A stretch of DNA of 21,963 nt from positions 1 to 21,963 of IMG/VR virus record IMGVR_UViG_3300042924_000089. One strand, written 5' to 3'. The position numbers were made by a program, and so were the translations under genes. The notes under the pieces are model-generated. The model worked only from the letters and a program-made list of their open reading frames with translations, was not told the DNA's origin and searched no databases. Positions 20,677-21,963 of this stretch are shown here, one piece after another. Numbering within the stretch: position 1 is the stretch's first letter; every line of letters begins with the position of its first letter. The DNA comes from a virus.

Positions 20677-21963
20677 CGAACGCTACAAAACAGTCTCGAT
20701 GTTTGCGCTTCCAGACGAATACCAGCGGCAAGCCTCCGAGGCACGCCGTCGTCGCCGTATGGCAGAGATGTTGGCGCAGCAGGCGTACCAGCCGGGGGAC
20801 ATCCAGAACGCCCCTATTCCTCGCGGAGCGCCCTTGGTGCAGGGTCTGCAAGCGTTCCTTGCCGCCCGTGGCGAACGCAAGGCAGAGGAAGCCGAAGAAA
20901 GCGCAATGAAGGCGCAAACCCGTGAGGCACGGGATTTCCTTCGTGCGTTAACCGAACCTGCCAAAACGATGACGATTGGCGAAGCCGCAATGCAAGACAT
21001 TGCACAAGCGGGAACGCCGGAACTGGTAGACGGTCGGTTGGAATACCGCAAGACCGCTATGCCTGCCCCGACTCCAGAAATGGTTCCGCAAGCAGGCCCA
21101 CAAGTGCGCTTGGGGCGCAGACCGGAAGATGACCAAGTGTATATGCCAACCGCAACGGGTCGAGAAACTGACCCGCAACGCATGGCTGCAATGCTTGCCA
21201 ATCCTCAATACAAGGCTGAATTTACGCCCGAACAAAAGCGTGCGCTTGCCCTTGAGGGCGTGTTGACCAGTCAGAACCCGCTTGTGCAGAAAATTGGGCA
21301 GATGCAATACGGGGCAATGCAGCCTTCGCAGATAGATGTTGGCGCGGTAAATCTTTCTGACCTTACGCCGGACAGCGCACGAAAGTTTGCGCGTAGCCGC
21401 AACCCGAATGACATTGAATATCGTGCGTCGGAGGTAAAGCCTGAAGCCGTGTCAAGCCTTGGTCGAATGATTGCCGAACGAAAAGCAATTTTTGATAAAG
21501 ACCCGACCGACCCAAGGATTGCTGATTACGATAGAGCAATTAAGAAAGAAACCAACATACCGGGGCCATCCGTTGTTACTTACGGTACGCCAATGCCTGC
21601 CGTAGACGCGCAAGGCAACCCTGTATTTATTCAACCGTCGCGGTCTGGCGGTGCTCCGTCTGTTTTGCCGGGATATACGCCTCCTTCTGGTAAAGAAACT
21701 CCGCCCACAGTTTCTGAGGCAACCTCTGGGTGGAATGTTGGTCGCATTGTAAATGCAGCAAACGCTATTCAACGCGCTATTGAAAAAGACCCTTCTGCAA
21801 TAAAACCAAGCGTGCAAGAATTTGCGGCTGGAATGGTAAGCGACGAGGCTGCAAACGCTGCAAGAAGTCCGCAGCGTCAAATTGTTGTTGGCGAACAATC
21901 AGACTTGCTTGATGCGTATCTTACTCTTGCAACCGGCGCTGCTTATACCGACCCACAATTTAT
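20669..21963 (+). CDS. Large virion protein, partial (runs off the window end)
   Basis: The ATG at 20669 overlaps the previous gene by eight bases, and the frame stays open to the last base (431 codons). GGGGAGG at about 20654-20660 is a good ribosome binding site. The protein begins with a basic helix (YQRQASEARRRRRMAEMLAQ), then a helical Ala/Glu segment, and later TYGTPMPAVDAQGNPVF and a final block ending DLLDAYLTLATGAAYTDP. I recall that last block from long podoviral internal-virion proteins. The 3' part is less GC-rich (about 40% at 21481-21540). The C-terminus lies outside the window. Confidence 0.7.
   Translation, partial: MADERYKTVSMFALPDEYQRQASEARRRRRMAEMLAQQAYQPGDIQNAPIPRGAPLVQGLQAFLAARGERKAEEAEESAMKAQTREARDFLRALTEPAKTMTIGEAAMQDIAQAGTPELVDGRLEYRKTAMPAPTPEMVPQAGPQVRLGRRPEDDQVYMPTATGRETDPQRMAAMLANPQYKAEFTPEQKRALALEGVLTSQNPLVQKIGQMQYGAMQPSQIDVGAVNLSDLTPDSARKFARSRNPNDIEYRASEVKPEAVSSLGRMIAERKAIFDKDPTDPRIADYDRAIKKETNIPGPSVVTYGTPMPAVDAQGNPVFIQPSRSGGAPSVLPGYTPPSGKETPPTVSEATSGWNVGRIVNAANAIQRAIEKDPSAIKPSVQEFAAGMVSDEAANAARSPQRQIVVGEQSDLLDAYLTLATGAAYTDPQF

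Overview
The window is part of a tailed double-stranded DNA phage (or prophage) genome, most like a short-tailed podovirus with P22-type head and neck proteins. The support is a long, almost unbroken plus-strand virion operon in canonical order: small and large terminase, portal, scaffold, major capsid protein, head and neck proteins, a nozzle-like tail hub, and long glutamine-rich proteins of internal-virion type. Genes overlap or abut (ATGA, GTGA and TAATG junctions are common). The sequence is GC-rich with many Shine-Dalgarno sites, which fits a Gram-negative host, but nothing here identifies the host. No integrase, replication gene, lysis gene, tRNA or CRISPR array was found.

Region 1 (1-3954) is an accessory/early region. 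It holds a conserved small phage protein, a 58-residue zinc-finger protein, two consecutive PD-(D/E)XK nuclease-like proteins, one minus-strand SAM methyltransferase, a promoter/operator-like region (1625-1710), three small plus-strand proteins including a 55-residue helix-turn-helix protein, a DUF5856/ferritin-like protein and a 418-residue protein with an ADP-ribosyltransferase domain. Region 2 (3955-11214) is packaging and portal: an AT-rich leader, both terminase subunits, small linker proteins, the portal, several small structural proteins (one with five exact 20-residue repeats) and the probable scaffold. Region 3 (11238-14602) is the capsid block: the major capsid gene, a probable decoration protein, a DUF115/MptE-like protein and a C1q/jelly-roll-like structural protein. 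Region 4 (14638-21963) is neck and tail: a small conserved protein, a gp4-like adaptor, a gp10-like nozzle protein, a GNAT-like acetyltransferase, a 779-residue protein with 54-residue repeats, a small linker and a long protein cut by the window end.

The main discovery is a 243-nt group I intron without an endonuclease gene inside the major capsid gene (12183-12425). A simple ORF call ends the capsid protein at 12200. Splicing the 5' exon (ending at 12182) to the 3' exon (12426-12500) restores the usual NQDA-x-VKLI-type capsid C-terminus and gives a 339-residue protein. P1 with a U-G wobble at the splice site, P3, P4, P5, P7, P8, P9, three further 3' hairpins and the terminal G can all be paired by eye.
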